A stretch of 64,000 bases of DNA from CAWBNS01 sp964445105 (GTDB taxonomy: Bacteria; Chlamydiota; Chlamydiia; Chlamydiales; JAJFMA01). The stretch lies in contig CAYUJS010000002.1 of the NCBI GenBank assembly GCA_964445105.1, positions 1 through 64,000 of the forward strand, in the 5' to 3' direction. Within the stretch, counting starts at the first letter, position 1; the number at the start of each line of letters is the position of its first letter. Under the pieces are notes generated by a model. The model was not told where the DNA came from. It ran no database searches and worked only from the letters and a program-made list of their open reading frames with translations. A program made the translations under genes and the position numbers. This document shows, piece after piece, positions 26,347 through 35,187 of the stretch.

Positions 26347-27900
26347 TTACATCCACATTCTACCTCCAGAAGCACCTACAACCAATTTTGTTAAGTGATC
26401 TGCACTGTAAGGAATGGGGAGCACCTCAATGCGCGTGACTCTAGTCTTATGCGGACACGCCCCCTGCTTGATCGCGCCAGCAACCGCCTCCTCTTGCATA
26501 GCTTGGAGCGCTACCTGCTTATCAGCTAACTTAACCACGCGCACAGAAATAGCTCCTATTTCTGCTAAGGCAGCCCCGTAGGCGTTAGCTACAGCAGCAA
26601 AAGGGGCCGTGATGAGCTCTCGATTGAACCGTTTCCGCATCACCTCATGCAGGATTGCTGTGCCGCCGCCCACCAAAATAACCGCACAATCTTTGCGGCC
26701 CCGAGCGAGTTTTTCGATTTCATAAATGACTTTATCAGCGAGCGCCTGCAAGATCCTTTCCGCGTTTGCGCGGGAGGCAGTAACTCGGTCGACGCGCGCG
26801 CCAGATATATCTAACAGCCCTAGCAAACAGGCTAAGTCTGTCAATGTTTGCTGCTGACCCCCAAAAATTTGGGCGCTTTCTTTGAAACGATAGCCACAGC
26901 TCGCGCGGCCTACGGCGCCGTCCTCAACGATTGTGCCACCGCCAATAGCCAAAGAGCAGAGGTCGGGCATAGAAAAATTCAGCGCAATGCCGCCCAGGGT
27001 GGCCGCATGTAGCGATCTTCTTACGAACCCTCCCTCCACTAAACCGATATCGGTAGATGTACCCCCCACATCGACCACCACCGCTTGCGAAGTAGTGGCA
27101 AGCTTGGATCCGCCAATGAAAGAATTTGTGGGCCCCGCTGCGACAGTTTTAAGGGGTAAGATACCTGCTTCTGCCACAGAAAGCAGCGTGCCGTCATTCT
27201 GGGTCATCCAAACCTCTGCTTGAATTCCGCATGCTTGGACGAGCGAGGCCAGGTTTTTGAAACTTTCCCCCAAAAGCGGGATGAGAGCAGAATTTAGGAT
27301 CGCCGCATTTTCTCGCTCGAGCAGCCCCAGGCTGCCAATTGCATGGGACAATGTATAGGGAAAGCGAGGACCTAGTAGCTTCTCGATACGAGCTCCCACT
27401 TCAAGCTCCTGCGACGGGTAAAGAGGACTAAAAGAACCCACCACAGCCAAAGCCTGAGCTCCTTGGCATAAAAGTGCCTTAATGGCCTCTTCGGTCTCAT
27501 TAATTGAGAAAAGGCTCATGGGCCTACCATCGCACTCGAAGCCACCCCCAATAGCGCAAAAACCGTTCACTACTGCCGCGCGTATCGGAGCAGGCCAATT
27601 ACTTGTCGGAAGCGGCTTCGGGGCGCGACAGCCACATAGACGAATGATGCCCACGCGCGCTAACCTCGTGCCCTCTAGTACCGCGTTGGTGGCCTGAGTA
27701 GTGCCTATATTTACATGTTGGATCAGGCAATACTCATTGGGGTACTTTTCCTTGAGCTGTGCTAATCCCCTTGCCAGACCCTCTTCGATTGGCTGTGAGG
27801 TGGGCGTTTTTATGTAACCCAGAAGCATACCATGACAATCGACGATGGCAAAGTCGGTGTTTGTCCCTCCAACATCAATGCCTAAAGTAAGCGTTTTCAC
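26347..27900 (-). CDS. HyuA-type hydantoinase/oxoprolinase subunit, copy A
   Basis: 517 residues, similar from end to end to copy B, with the same motifs: LTLGIDVGGTNTDFAIVD, NIGTTQATNAVLEGTRLA, VVVDVGGTSTDIGLV, VILVGGGTAIL and a closing YSADHLTKLVVGASGG, which copy B shares. The start is GTG 27900 with GAGG seven bases upstream. It is upstream of, and in the same direction as, the permease-DUF917-HyuA-DUF917 operon, and is flanked by repeat copies on both sides (26124-26272 and 27988-28100). The pair looks like an ancient gene duplication. The two subunits could have distinct ring substrates or form a heteromer. Confidence 0.88.
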   Translation of the reverse strand: MKTLTLGIDVGGTNTDFAIVDCHGMLLGYIKTPTSQPIEEGLARGLAQLKEKYPNEYCLIQHVNIGTTQATNAVLEGTRLARVGIIRLCGCRAPKPLPTSNWPAPIRAAVVNGFCAIGGGFECDGRPMSLFSINETEEAIKALLCQGAQALAVVGSFSPLYPSQELEVGARIEKLLGPRFPYTLSHAIGSLGLLERENAAILNSALIPLLGESFKNLASLVQACGIQAEVWMTQNDGTLLSVAEAGILPLKTVAAGPTNSFIGGSKLATTSQAVVVDVGGTSTDIGLVEGGFVRRSLHAATLGGIALNFSMPDLCSLAIGGGTIVEDGAVGRASCGYRFKESAQIFGGQQQTLTDLACLLGLLDISGARVDRVTASRANAERILQALADKVIYEIEKLARGRKDCAVILVGGGTAILHEVMRKRFNRELITAPFAAVANAYGAALAEIGAISVRVVKLADKQVALQAMQEEAVAGAIKQGACPHKTRVTRIEVLPIPYSADHLTKLVVGASGGRMWM

Positions 27901-27987
27901 GGATTTGCCTCGTGTTTCCAGATTTGTGCGCCCTCGGATTGGTACACCCTTGAGTTGGTCGATTGTAAGCCTTTAGCCGTTTTTCAT

Positions 27988-28100
27988 ACAGCAGTTCCCG
28001 CTAAAAAAAGATGAATTCACAACCTCGTCTAAACATGAAAGAGCAAAACGAGGCTGAGAGCCGTCTTTGAGCCAGCCGGCTTCGTTTTTTTTAGCGGAGA
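27988..28100. repeat. Dispersed repeat copy (c), both ends present
   Basis: The left end ACAGCAGTTCCCGCTAAAA starts at 27988. The right end has GCCGGCTTCGTTTTTTTTAG at about 28074-28093 and then CGGAGA. 113 bases in all, the cleanest short member. It lies just upstream of hyuA-A. Confidence 0.75.
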
Positions 28101-28189
28101 TTAATACCTCCGCACGGGCGCAGGAAATCAGTAAAATTTTTTGATCAAACTGGAAGAGCTCTTAAAATGCTCTTGCGTAAAGTGCTTTA

Positions 28190-28560
28190 GCGCACTGACA
28201 GGAGACTTGAAAGCAAGGCATTATCAACCGGTCTAAAATGACAGTTTGTGCGCCCCACATCAATGCCTAAAAAGAGTGTCCTCGCAGCTTTTTCTCCAGG
28301 ACTTCGGATGGCCAGCCAAAGCTGACCAGCCGACGAAGCCAACTAACGTTCTTTTTTAAACAGATGACGGCAGCAAGAAAAGAGACAAGTGAGGCCCAGG
28401 GAGCTAGGTTTAAAGGTGACGTGCCACCTCTCGCCAACATCTCGCTGAAGCTGCGCTCCTGCAATAGCTGCTTTTCCTAGAAAGAGGATGCCAACATTTT
28501 AGCAACCTTTAGCCTGTCCTGGCGGTTATCCATTTTGATACTTCCCTACGTGAGTTTATA
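28190..28560 (-). pseudogene. Relic of a third hyuA and of the gene before it
   Basis: On the minus strand, 28267-28225 reads TLFLGIDVGRTNCHF, plainly the N-terminal motif of HyuA (compare TLTLGIDVGGTNTDF in copy A). The frame ends within about 20 residues without the rest of the protein. Upstream of it, 28267-28464 is an open stretch with one strongly hydrophobic segment (LAPWASLVSFLAAVICL) that I cannot assign, possibly the end of a lost transporter gene. The remainder of 27901-28700 holds repeat copy (c) and no gene I can support. Confidence 0.5.
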
Positions 28561-28700
28561 TAAGAATCTAGGAGCCTGCCTCTTTGTTTATTGCTGTCAA
28601 CGCCCAAGCGTGCTTTCGTGAACTTTTGAACACTTCCCTTTAAACCCTGCCGCCCCTACAATTTGCATTTTACAGATCGACCTCTCCAGAAGGAACCACC

Positions 28701-29438
28701 ATGCGCCTCTACGTTCTGCTCACGCTACTTTGTTCGCTCTGCATTAATGCTGTGAGCGACGAAATCTTTCTTCGCGACAATTTGATGCGGGCAAACCCTG
28801 GGGATTTCATCGTCAGCGCACAAAGCCGCAATTACACTGTCTTGATCGTCATGGATAGAACAAAAGACAGCGTGGTCATTCAGGAAATCACCGTCCCTGA
28901 AAAGCGCTTCCCCAAAGGCATGGTGGACTCTTGGCGCGAATGGGTGATGCGCGGTGCTCCTGGCCATACCTCCTGGGTAGGCTACGAGATAGCTCCCTAC
29001 TCAGGTGAATTCCGCGAATACTTTTCCTATTCAAGAAATGCGTGGTGCCAGCTCTGCGAAGGCGAAAACATCCTAGGCACGCTACTTAACCTTCGCATGC
29101 AACGGCTAGACGATCGTTATCGTCGACGCGTAGGAGGGGCACCCCCAAACCGCATTGACAATCGCGCTTTTTGGCAACCTCGCCTCATCTTGGATGGCCA
29201 AGAGGTCACCGGTGTAAGCTTTGACGCTTGGCGCGCACGTTGGCCTAAAGATGGCAGCGACCTATCGGGCAAAACTATCGAAGTCTACCTGCCCTCCAAA
29301 GAAAGCGGATATCCCTCTTATTTCCCCTACTGGCTGCAGGTCAGTGGCTTCATTGGTAAAGCGCGCGTACGCATCGTTGACTCCGGCCATCATTTAAATT
29401 CGCCTCAACCCCATTTACCGCGACGTCCCGCCGCTTAG
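28701..29438 (+). CDS. Conserved chlamydial exported protein (CT021-like)
   Basis: 245 residues with a signal peptide (MRLYVLLTLLCSLCINAVS). No known enzymatic motif. It is rich in W, R and Y, with YFPYWLQVSGFIGKARVRIVDSG near the C-terminus and a proline- and arginine-rich end. It sits seven bases before lepB, in the place occupied by CT021 next to lepB (CT020) and ileS (CT019) in C. trachomatis as I recall it; the assignment rests on this position and the signal peptide. Ribosome site AGAAGGA before the ATG. Function unknown; envelope or periplasm is likely. Confidence 0.65.
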   Translation: MRLYVLLTLLCSLCINAVSDEIFLRDNLMRANPGDFIVSAQSRNYTVLIVMDRTKDSVVIQEITVPEKRFPKGMVDSWREWVMRGAPGHTSWVGYEIAPYSGEFREYFSYSRNAWCQLCEGENILGTLLNLRMQRLDDRYRRRVGGAPPNRIDNRAFWQPRLILDGQEVTGVSFDAWRARWPKDGSDLSGKTIEVYLPSKESGYPSYFPYWLQVSGFIGKARVRIVDSGHHLNSPQPHLPRRPAA

Positions 29439-29445
29439 GAGCCCC

Positions 29446-31137
29446 ATGTTATTCTGGAAGAGAACAGGACCCTCCAAAAAATCCACCAAAAGATCACTGG
29501 TGCGCTATTTTACCGAAGTCGCCTTAGCTATCGCCGTCGCACTGAGCATCGCCACCGTAATCAGGCAGATGTGGTTTGAGCCTTACAAGATCCCCAGCGG
29601 GTCTATGCGGCCCACCTTCCGCGAACAGGACCATCTTTTGGTCTCTAAAACCGCTTTTTCACTTAATATACCGTTACAAACAAAACATTTTCTCTTCGAA
29701 CCTGAGAACGTTAAACGCGGCGGAGTAGTCGTTTGGACGGGAGACAACGTAGACCTGCCGGACACAGACGCTACCTATTTCTGGCTTTTCCCCGGCAAAA
29801 AACGCTACATCAAACGATTGATGGGTAAGCCAGGAGACTCGCTCTATTTTTACGGGGGAAAAGTTTATGGGATCGATAAAGAGGGCAACGACATCAGTCC
29901 AGAATACCAGGCCTCTTACTTCCAAGGCCTAGAATACATCCCTTTTCTCAACTTCCGTGGACGCGATGTTATTTCCAAAATGGAAAATACACAGCTCACA
30001 CAGGTGCATTTTAAGCAGATGAACCAGGCTTTAGGCCGCCTCACCTTTTTAGGTCCTCAGCCTCTCAAGGGAGAGGTTTTTAACGGTCAAGATTGGGTTA
30101 AAGATGACCCGGCCGCACAAAAAAAATCACACGACACCATCAAGACCTATAGCGATTTTTTCGGCATCCGCAATTTCGCCATGGCGCGCCTACTCACAAA
30201 AGAACAGCTCAAATCCCTGCTCAATATCGATCCAGCTACCCTCGACGAAGGTTTACTCTACCTAGAGCTTATGCACGCCCCCAGCCTCTCATATCCTAGG
30301 CCGACCACCCACAACCAGCTGGTCGGCACACAGTCTTCCGTGATTTCTCTACAGTGCGAGCACCTCAACGCTCTCATGGATACGCTGTACACAGATCGTT
30401 TCATCGTCAAAGACGGGCGAGCGACCTCCTACCGCGGTGAGGACCAGACTCCCTTAAAGTACCGCCCCCCTTTTAGTGACGTCCCCGACGGCACGTACGA
30501 GTTCTACTATGGCAAAGGCTACGAAGTAGACTCCACAGGCTGGCTGAGAGTCCTCCCTGCTGATCATCCCCTTTACAGTCATGCACTAGACAATATTCAG
30601 AGACTGTTTAACTATGGCATCGAGCCCCATCTCGCCTTCGAACCCCGCCTAGGAAACGCCCTGTTTCCCAATAGATATGCCTACTTTCGCGAAGGAAGCC
30701 TGCATCTAATGGGCGGGCCTGTATTCCTCAATGGCGACCCCTTGCTTGCAAACTTTGTCAAAAAAGAGCTCGACAAGCAAGCAAACTCCTCGGATAGCGC
30801 CCCTTACATCGCTTTCCATGATTTCGGACCGCCTTTGCAAGCAGATGGCTCCATCGACCAGCAGTTCCTACGCACGTTTGGGGTCCAACTGCCCGAAGGC
30901 CACTACCTTGTACTTGGGGACAACCATGCTGTGAGCCAAGACAGCCGCTATTTTGGCTTTCTCCCCGCTGACAATCTGCAAGGTGAACCACTCTTCATCT
31001 TTTGGCCGCCAGGGAACCGCTGGGGTTTCCCCTCGCAAGCAGAGTACCCCTGGATCACCACGCCCAGCGTGATCGCCTGGTCTATCGCGCTGCTTGCGTG
31101 GCTCATCAATACCCTCTACCGCCGCCGCCAAGCCTAG
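29446..31137 (+). CDS. lepB: Signal peptidase I, long chlamydial form
   Basis: Removes signal peptides from exported proteins at the outer face of the inner membrane. N-terminal anchor helix at about 22-42. Catalytic Ser53 is in IPSGSMRPTF and catalytic Lys123 in RYIKRLMGKPGD. The C-terminal box LGDNHAVSQDSRYFGF is near residue 490. At 563 residues it is far longer than E. coli LepB (324) because of a large insertion between the lysine box and the C-terminal box, a feature of Chlamydiae. A second hydrophobic helix closes the protein. Its TAG stop shares the CTAG palindrome with the convergent HAD gene stop. Confidence 0.94.
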   Translation: MLFWKRTGPSKKSTKRSLVRYFTEVALAIAVALSIATVIRQMWFEPYKIPSGSMRPTFREQDHLLVSKTAFSLNIPLQTKHFLFEPENVKRGGVVVWTGDNVDLPDTDATYFWLFPGKKRYIKRLMGKPGDSLYFYGGKVYGIDKEGNDISPEYQASYFQGLEYIPFLNFRGRDVISKMENTQLTQVHFKQMNQALGRLTFLGPQPLKGEVFNGQDWVKDDPAAQKKSHDTIKTYSDFFGIRNFAMARLLTKEQLKSLLNIDPATLDEGLLYLELMHAPSLSYPRPTTHNQLVGTQSSVISLQCEHLNALMDTLYTDRFIVKDGRATSYRGEDQTPLKYRPPFSDVPDGTYEFYYGKGYEVDSTGWLRVLPADHPLYSHALDNIQRLFNYGIEPHLAFEPRLGNALFPNRYAYFREGSLHLMGGPVFLNGDPLLANFVKKELDKQANSSDSAPYIAFHDFGPPLQADGSIDQQFLRTFGVQLPEGHYLVLGDNHAVSQDSRYFGFLPADNLQGEPLFIFWPPGNRWGFPSQAEYPWITTPSVIAWSIALLAWLINTLYRRRQA

Positions 31138-31796
31138 CAGATCAAAGCCGCTACGCGATTGATCGTTAGCTCATCGAAAGAACTCACTACTAGGTCGGCT
31201 TGAGAGAGCTCGTGGGGGCTGTGCGAAGTAGAAATGCCAACCACTTTCATGCCTGCTGACTTGGCCGCACGAATGCCCAGGACGGCATCCTCGAAAACGA
31301 CGCACCGCTCTGGGGGCATCTCCAACGCTTCTGCAGCCTTAAAAAAAATTTCTGGATCGGGCTTGCCGCGGCGCACGTCATCCACACAGACAAATGCTCT
31401 GATCCAGTCGGCAAACCTATATTGCGCCAACGCCAGATTCATCACTTCACGCGTTGAGGAAGTTCCTACAGCAATGGGGATCTGCCCTTCGCTAAGTTTT
31501 TCTAACCAAGGAAATACCCAAGAAAATGGCTTCAATTGACCATCCATAATCTGCAAGCAATAGTGCGCCCGCAGCTCTTGCAAAATCACAGAAATTTCAT
31601 GATCCTCAAATGGCCAGCCAAGCACCTCTTTCATAAAAGTGGCAGAAGGCACGCCGTTGGAGCGGTAGAAATTACCCACATCATAGGGCAAATTTCGCGC
31701 TTGCGATATATGGCTCCAGCAGCGCTCCCACAAAGGAATAGAATCCACTAGCACACCATCAAAGTCGAAGATGGCCGCCCAGTTTTTCTTTAGCAT
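31134..31796 (-). CDS. HAD-superfamily hydrolase (beta-phosphoglucomutase/phosphatase type)
   Basis: 220 residues. The nucleophile motif FDFDGVLVDS (residues 10-19) with DxD, motif II VGTSSTRE, the lysine in RRGKPDPEIF, and motif IV VVFEDAVLGIRAAKSAGM are all present, with a helical cap after motif I. This subgroup includes phosphoglycolate phosphatase and beta-phosphoglucomutase-like enzymes that dephosphorylate small sugar phosphates. It ends two bases before the ileS start, in the same direction, so ileS is upstream in the operon. Exact substrate unknown. Confidence 0.85.
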   Translation of the reverse strand: MLKKNWAAIFDFDGVLVDSIPLWERCWSHISQARNLPYDVGNFYRSNGVPSATFMKEVLGWPFEDHEISVILQELRAHYCLQIMDGQLKPFSWVFPWLEKLSEGQIPIAVGTSSTREVMNLALAQYRFADWIRAFVCVDDVRRGKPDPEIFFKAAEALEMPPERCVVFEDAVLGIRAAKSAGMKVVGISTSHSPHELSQADLVVSSFDELTINRVAALIC

Positions 31797-31798
31797 GG

Positions 31799-34700
31799 CT
31801 ACTTCTCCACTTTGGCAATGCTGATTAACGCCTTTTCTCCGTTAAGCTCCCATTGTGTCCCCTGTCCAACTGGACTAAAGGCTACAGAAAGAGCCAATAC
31901 TTCATTTAGAATGTAGTCGCCATGTAAAACAAAGCACTGCTGCACCCGCGCAGAAGTATCCATTGCCAGGTGAATCCGATCCGCCACATCTAGCGACGCA
32001 TCCCTACGCATCGTGTTTACCTTATTGACAACCTCGCGCGCCAAACCCTCCATCAACAATTCATCGGTCAAGGTGGTATCTAAAGCAATAGTGATCGTGC
32101 CCAGGTTCGCTGCCACTAGGCCCTCGCGTACGCTACGGTGCAGCTCGATATCTTCGGGCCCTAGTACAATAGACTCTCCCTCTACTTCGATGCTCGTAGA
32201 CCCTTCCCGATGCAGCTGCAGCAGCTCAGCTTTGGTAAACTGTCCGACAAGCAGCTGTATAGCTGGCATACGCTTGCCTACTTTTCTGCCAAGCGTGCGA
32301 AAGTTCGCTTTTGCCTTTAACTGCACAAACTGCTGCTCGTCCGAACTAAACTCGATTTTTTTTACATTCAGCTCGTCTGCAATCAGTTGTGCGTGCTCCT
32401 GAAGAAGCGCTAATTCCTCCGCATCGCCGGTCGCTAAATAGGCGGTAGGGAGGGGCTGACGCACTTTTAACTTCTGTTCCTTGCGCAAAGAATGTCCTAG
32501 GCTGACCGTGGTTTGCACCGCAGCCATCGCCTTTTCTAAAGCCAGGTCGCGCGCTGACTCTTGATAGCTCGGGTAATCACAGAGGTGCACCGATTCTGGC
32601 ATTCCCTCTGTACGCAAGTTACGATAAATTACCTCTGTGATGAACGGCACAAAAGGCGCGGCTAGCTTTGTAAACTGCAACAGCACCTCATACAAAGTCG
32701 CAAAGGCTTCCAAACAGGCAGGTGAGCTGTCACCCTCCCAAAAACGACGACGCGAACGACGAATGTACCAATTGGTCAATTGCTCGACAAAGCCTACCAA
32801 GGGCTCTACGGCTGCACTCAGATCATAGGCATCCATGCCTAGTTCAACCTCATGAATGAGCTTATGCAATACTGACAGGATCCAACGGTCAATCTCTTCG
32901 ACCGGCTTCTCATTTACTGGCGACGGCTTCCAGTTATAAACACGCGCATAGGTAACAAAAAAAGTATAAGCATTCCATAAGGGGATCAAAATCTGCCGCA
33001 AGACTAGCTCCACTCTTCTTTCGGAAAAACAGAGGTCGTCCGCACGCACTGCCGGGCTGTGTAGCATGTAAAGGCGGATTGCATCCGCCCCATACTTCGC
33101 TACCACCTCCATCGGATCGGGATAGTTCCGCAAACGTTTTGACATCTTTACACCGGACTCTGTCAAAATTAAACCGTTCACAATCACGTTTTTGAACGCC
33201 ATGGAGTCAAATAAAACGGTCGAAAGGATCGTGAGCGTGTAAAACCAACCGCGTGTCTGGTCCAATCCTTCAGCGATGAAATCTGCCGGGTGCCCTCGGT
33301 CGAAGGCCTCTTTACTTTCAAACGGATAGTGGTTTTGCGCGTAGGGCATTGAACCGGCATCAAACCAACAATCAAATACCTCGGGAACACGCTTGAAGGT
33401 CTTACCATTTTTGGTAAAGGTCAGCTGATCTACAAAATGTCGATGCAAATCGTCGAGTTTGGTGCCGCTCAGTTCTTCTAACTCGCGACGACTCCCCACC
33501 ACGTGTAATTCGCCGTCAGAAGAGCGCCAGATAGGGATAGGCGTGCCCCAATAGCGGTTGCGACTAATCGCCCAATCGCGCGCTCCCGCCAGCCAATTAC
33601 CGAAACGGCCCTCTTTCAGATGGGCAGGCGTCCAATGAATATCCCGATTGATTTCTACCATCCGTTCCTTAATCTTCTCGACTGCTACAAACCAGGTCTG
33701 TACGGCTTTATAAATAAGTGGTGTTTCCGAGCGCGGACAGAAGGGATAGCGGTGGCGAATCGTTCCCTGATGGAAGAGAAGCCCAGCATCCTTCAAACGC
33801 CTCGCGATCTGCTTGTCTGCATCCTTAACAAACAGCCCCTGATACTCAGGAATTTCTTCCGTGAATTGGCCATTGCTATCCACTGGACAAACAAGCTCAA
33901 TCCCCTCTCGCTTGCAGGCATAAAAATCTACCTCGCCAAAAGCCGGCGCCGCATGCACAATGCCCGTTCCCTCTTGCAAAGTCACCGACTCTTCAGCGAT
34001 GACCCGAAATGCGCCCTGGCGCAAAGCAAAGTAGGGCAAGAGAGGCTGATAGCGCCTCCCCACCAGTACACGCCCTGTAAATCGCTCCACTACGGTGTGG
34101 TTCTGTTCGTCAGCAAAATAGTTGGCCGCGCGAGCTGCGCCCAACACATAATTTCGACCATCTATGCGGTTATATATTTTAACATAATCGGCTTCTGGAT
34201 GTACCATGAGGGCTAAATTTGAAATCAGTGTCCAAGGGGTCGTCGTCCAAGCCAGCAACACTGTATTTGGATCGTCTGCCAAAGGAAAATTCACAACCAA
34301 AGACGGATCGTCGACATCTTTGTAGTTTTCACCTGCTTCAAAGTTGGAGAGGGGAGTACCCAGCTTAGCCGAGAACGGCATCACCTTAAATCCCTCATAA
34401 ACTAGACCCTTATCATACACCTGCTTAAAAGCCCACCATACAGACTCCATGAAGTTTGGATCCATGGTTCGATAGGTTTGCTTAAAATCCACCCAACGGC
34501 CCATGCGTTCTACTGTTCCACGCCACTCTTGCGTATAGCGCAACACAATGCTCCGGCAGGCCTCGTTGAACTTGTCTATCCCGAAGGCCTCAATACTCTT
34601 AGCACCAGACAGCTGGTACTGTTTTTCGATTTCGCTCTCTACCGGTAATCCATGACAGTCCCAGCCAAAGCGCCGAGGCACATAAAAACCTTTCATAGCT

Positions 34701-34915
34701 TTATAGCGCGGCACCACATCTTTAATCGTACCCGCCAACAAGTGCCCATAATGCGGCAAGCCGGTCGCGAAAGGGGGCCCGTCATAAAACGAAAACAACG
34801 GCGCTCCAGATCGTTGGCTGAGAGATTTTTGAAAAATATCTTTCTCTCTCCAGAATTCCAAGACAGCGTCTTCCTGCCTAGAAAGAGAATCATGGCTCGG
34901 CTCGTCAAACATCAT
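31799..34915 (-). CDS. ileS: Isoleucyl-tRNA synthetase
   Basis: Charges tRNA-Ile. A 1038-residue class I synthetase. The HIGH box reads PHYGHLLAGT (near residue 54), the KMSKS box is GVKMSKRLRNYPDP, and the CP1 editing domain lies between (for example AWTTTPWTLISNLAL). C-terminal anticodon-binding and extra domains run to the end. The length and class (long, eukaryote-like type) match chlamydial IleS. It is upstream of, and co-oriented with, the HAD gene. The 5' side (34916-35145) contains a copy of the dispersed repeat. Confidence 0.96.
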   Translation of the reverse strand: MMFDEPSHDSLSRQEDAVLEFWREKDIFQKSLSQRSGAPLFSFYDGPPFATGLPHYGHLLAGTIKDVVPRYKAMKGFYVPRRFGWDCHGLPVESEIEKQYQLSGAKSIEAFGIDKFNEACRSIVLRYTQEWRGTVERMGRWVDFKQTYRTMDPNFMESVWWAFKQVYDKGLVYEGFKVMPFSAKLGTPLSNFEAGENYKDVDDPSLVVNFPLADDPNTVLLAWTTTPWTLISNLALMVHPEADYVKIYNRIDGRNYVLGAARAANYFADEQNHTVVERFTGRVLVGRRYQPLLPYFALRQGAFRVIAEESVTLQEGTGIVHAAPAFGEVDFYACKREGIELVCPVDSNGQFTEEIPEYQGLFVKDADKQIARRLKDAGLLFHQGTIRHRYPFCPRSETPLIYKAVQTWFVAVEKIKERMVEINRDIHWTPAHLKEGRFGNWLAGARDWAISRNRYWGTPIPIWRSSDGELHVVGSRRELEELSGTKLDDLHRHFVDQLTFTKNGKTFKRVPEVFDCWFDAGSMPYAQNHYPFESKEAFDRGHPADFIAEGLDQTRGWFYTLTILSTVLFDSMAFKNVIVNGLILTESGVKMSKRLRNYPDPMEVVAKYGADAIRLYMLHSPAVRADDLCFSERRVELVLRQILIPLWNAYTFFVTYARVYNWKPSPVNEKPVEEIDRWILSVLHKLIHEVELGMDAYDLSAAVEPLVGFVEQLTNWYIRRSRRRFWEGDSSPACLEAFATLYEVLLQFTKLAAPFVPFITEVIYRNLRTEGMPESVHLCDYPSYQESARDLALEKAMAAVQTTVSLGHSLRKEQKLKVRQPLPTAYLATGDAEELALLQEHAQLIADELNVKKIEFSSDEQQFVQLKAKANFRTLGRKVGKRMPAIQLLVGQFTKAELLQLHREGSTSIEVEGESIVLGPEDIELHRSVREGLVAANLGTITIALDTTLTDELLMEGLAREVVNKVNTMRRDASLDVADRIHLAMDTSARVQQCFVLHGDYILNEVLALSVAFSPVGQGTQWELNGEKALISIAKVEK

Positions 34916-34987
34916 TAAACCTAAAGTCGCTAAACATTGTTAAAAAACCCCTCCATTGTAGGCGACACAATACTTTCTAGGCAAACG

Positions 34988-35130
34988 AGAACAAAGAGCA
35001 GCGGCTCCCGCTAAAAGTAGAAACCGTCTCTGTTTCCGACGAATTCGTAGCCGGATGCTACGGGTGACAAGCAAAATAAGGCTAATGGCCACCCCGGAGC
35101 CAGTCGGTTCCCTTTTTTAGAACAAAGAGC
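34988..35130. repeat. Dispersed repeat copy (d) flanked by 12-bp direct repeats
   Basis: The left end has AGCAGCGGCTCCCGCTAAAA at 34998-35017. The right end, TCGGTTCCCTTTTTTAG, is at 35104-35120. The 12-base sequence AGAACAAAGAGC occurs at 34988-34999 and again at 35119-35130, bracketing the element like a target-site duplication. It lies between ileS and the divergent secreted-protein gene. Confidence 0.65.
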
Positions 35131-35187
35131 GAACCTCTTGACTAAATGCACTTTGGCAGGAAAAATGCGCAAAAACCCAGGCAGCCC

